41,466 bases of DNA from Virgisporangium aurantiacum (GTDB lineage: Bacteria > Actinomycetota > Actinomycetes > Mycobacteriales > Micromonosporaceae): positions 1 to 41,466 of the forward strand of contig NZ_BOPG01000079.1 of assembly GCF_016863635.1 (NCBI RefSeq). The letters are read 5' to 3'. The position numbers and the translations under genes were made by a program. Shown here piece by piece: positions 40,871 through 41,466 of this stretch (position 1 is its first letter; each line of letters opens with the position of its first letter). Below the pieces are notes generated by a model. The model was not told where the DNA came from. It was given only the letters and a program-made list of their open reading frames with translations, and ran no database searches.

Positions 40871-41466
40871 CTACTGAATGGCGCGCAGTTCCAGCACGCC
40901 GGTGGAGAACCCGCTGCGCGACGTGATGTTCAGCCGCAACCGGGTCGTGGTGACGGGGGTGAAGGTCACCGTGTTGAACGTGTTCGCGGCGACGCCGCAG
41001 GAGGTGGCGCCGGGTGGGGCGGCCCAGGCGCTGCCGGTCCAGTACTGCACCTGGCACGACGCCGGCAGGTCGATGCCCTGGTTGTCGTCGAACCAGTAGA
41101 CGCTCGCCCGGCTCAGCGGTACCGGGCTCGCCCAGTCGTACTGCACCCACTGCGTGCCCTGCTGCGGCCAGTTGCCGTACACCGGCGCGGCGCGGTCGGC
41201 CGAGCTCGTCGGCGTCACGTTGTCGTTGATCGCGGCCAGGTTCTCCCACGACGACACGTAGGAGGTGCTGCGCGACGCGGTGAGCGCGTGGTTGGTGCCG
41301 GGGCCACCCGGGTTGCCGGTGCCGGGGTTCGGCGGCGGGCCGGTGGTCGTCTGGGTGACGCGCTGGATCGTGCCGTCGGCGTTGAAGAACATCTGGTCGA
41401 CGGCCACCGAGCGGCGGAAGTTGCCGCCGCCGGGCGCGTTCGCGTTGTGGTAGACCATGTACCACT
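40871..41466 (-). CDS. End of a secreted GH43-like glycosidase with discoidin-type module (5' outside window)
   Basis: The readable part begins WYMVYHNANAPGGGNFRRSV followed by AVDQMFFNADGTIQRVTQTT, the closing strands of a five-bladed GH43 glycosidase domain. A Pro/Gly linker leads to an F5/8C-like module (SRSTSYVSSWENLAAINDNV, QWVQYDWASPVPLSRASVYW, TTRLRLNITSRSGFSTGVLE) ending LRAIQ. GH43 enzymes act on arabinan, xylan or galactan. The catalytic residues are outside the window, so activity cannot be judged. The gene lies 35 bases upstream of the protease gene on the same strand, so the two may be co-transcribed. Their modules are clearly related. Confidence 0.8.
   Translation of the reverse strand, partial: WYMVYHNANAPGGGNFRRSVAVDQMFFNADGTIQRVTQTTTGPPPNPGTGNPGGPGTNHALTASRSTSYVSSWENLAAINDNVTPTSSADRAAPVYGNWPQQGTQWVQYDWASPVPLSRASVYWFDDNQGIDLPASCQVQYWTGSAWAAPPGATSCGVAANTFNTVTFTPVTTTRLRLNITSRSGFSTGVLELRAIQ

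Overview
The window is very GC-rich, uses GTG and TTG starts freely and carries families typical of soil actinomycetes: actinobacterial STAND proteins, a DUF2637-like membrane protein, TerD/AIM24, an IdeR-type iron box, and a secreted glycosidase with discoidin modules. It fits a filamentous actinomycete, probably Micromonosporaceae-like. The genus is inference; no marker gene fixes it.

Left third (1-16.5 kb): an accessory region full of debris. Two related IS5-type elements lie at 1-1245 and 2639-3616, each followed by the same small passenger gene, with a third unrelated transposase remnant between them. A 1595-residue SEFIR/NB-ARC/beta-propeller protein (3613-8400, minus) is the only large intact gene here and looks like a bacterial NLR, probably a defence sensor. 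Next come fragments of a Tn7/Tn5053-like transposon (TniA tail, TniB head, TnsA-like nuclease), the amino-terminal part of a second STAND-type protein cut off by an IS fragment, and a two-gene lipoprotein/membrane-protein unit. The region ends with the remains of an integrative element: DUF2637-like protein, frameshifted tyrosine recombinase, AbrB-like protein, and a 26-bp copy of a tRNA-Leu 3' end that looks like its attachment site. A tRNA-like sequence with an abnormal anticodon arm follows.

Centre (16.5-31.5 kb): a compact, divergently transcribed catabolic island. The minus arm runs gntR, class III CoA-transferase, hyuA, hyuB, isochorismatase-fold amidase, a sugar-type ABC importer (permease, binding lipoprotein, ATPase) and a LeuC/aconitase-family hydratase. 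The plus arm has an HMG-CoA-lyase-like enzyme, a zinc alcohol dehydrogenase and an aldehyde dehydrogenase. Most junctions overlap by 1-4 bases. Three copies of TTGCATACAT sit between and just inside the two arms, exactly 63 and 126 bp apart, and are the likely GntR operators. The set suggests uptake and ATP-dependent opening of a cyclic amide or imide, deamidation, hydration, CoA activation and a retro-aldol cleavage. The substrate is unknown.

Right part (31.5-41.5 kb): a Uma2-fold protein, a MocR regulator with a divergent aminotransferase, a TerD-AIM24 fusion, a small MT0933-like protein, a frameshifted metallophosphoesterase, a siderophore-interacting protein behind an iron box, an AraC regulator, a flavin-binding PPOX protein, and two secreted proteins sharing a discoidin-type module: a metzincin-like protease and the end of a GH43-like glycosidase cut by the window edge.

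Many genes carry single-base frameshifts. In the IS and transposon debris this is ordinary decay. In the integrase, lipoprotein and phosphoesterase genes, assembly error is a live alternative.
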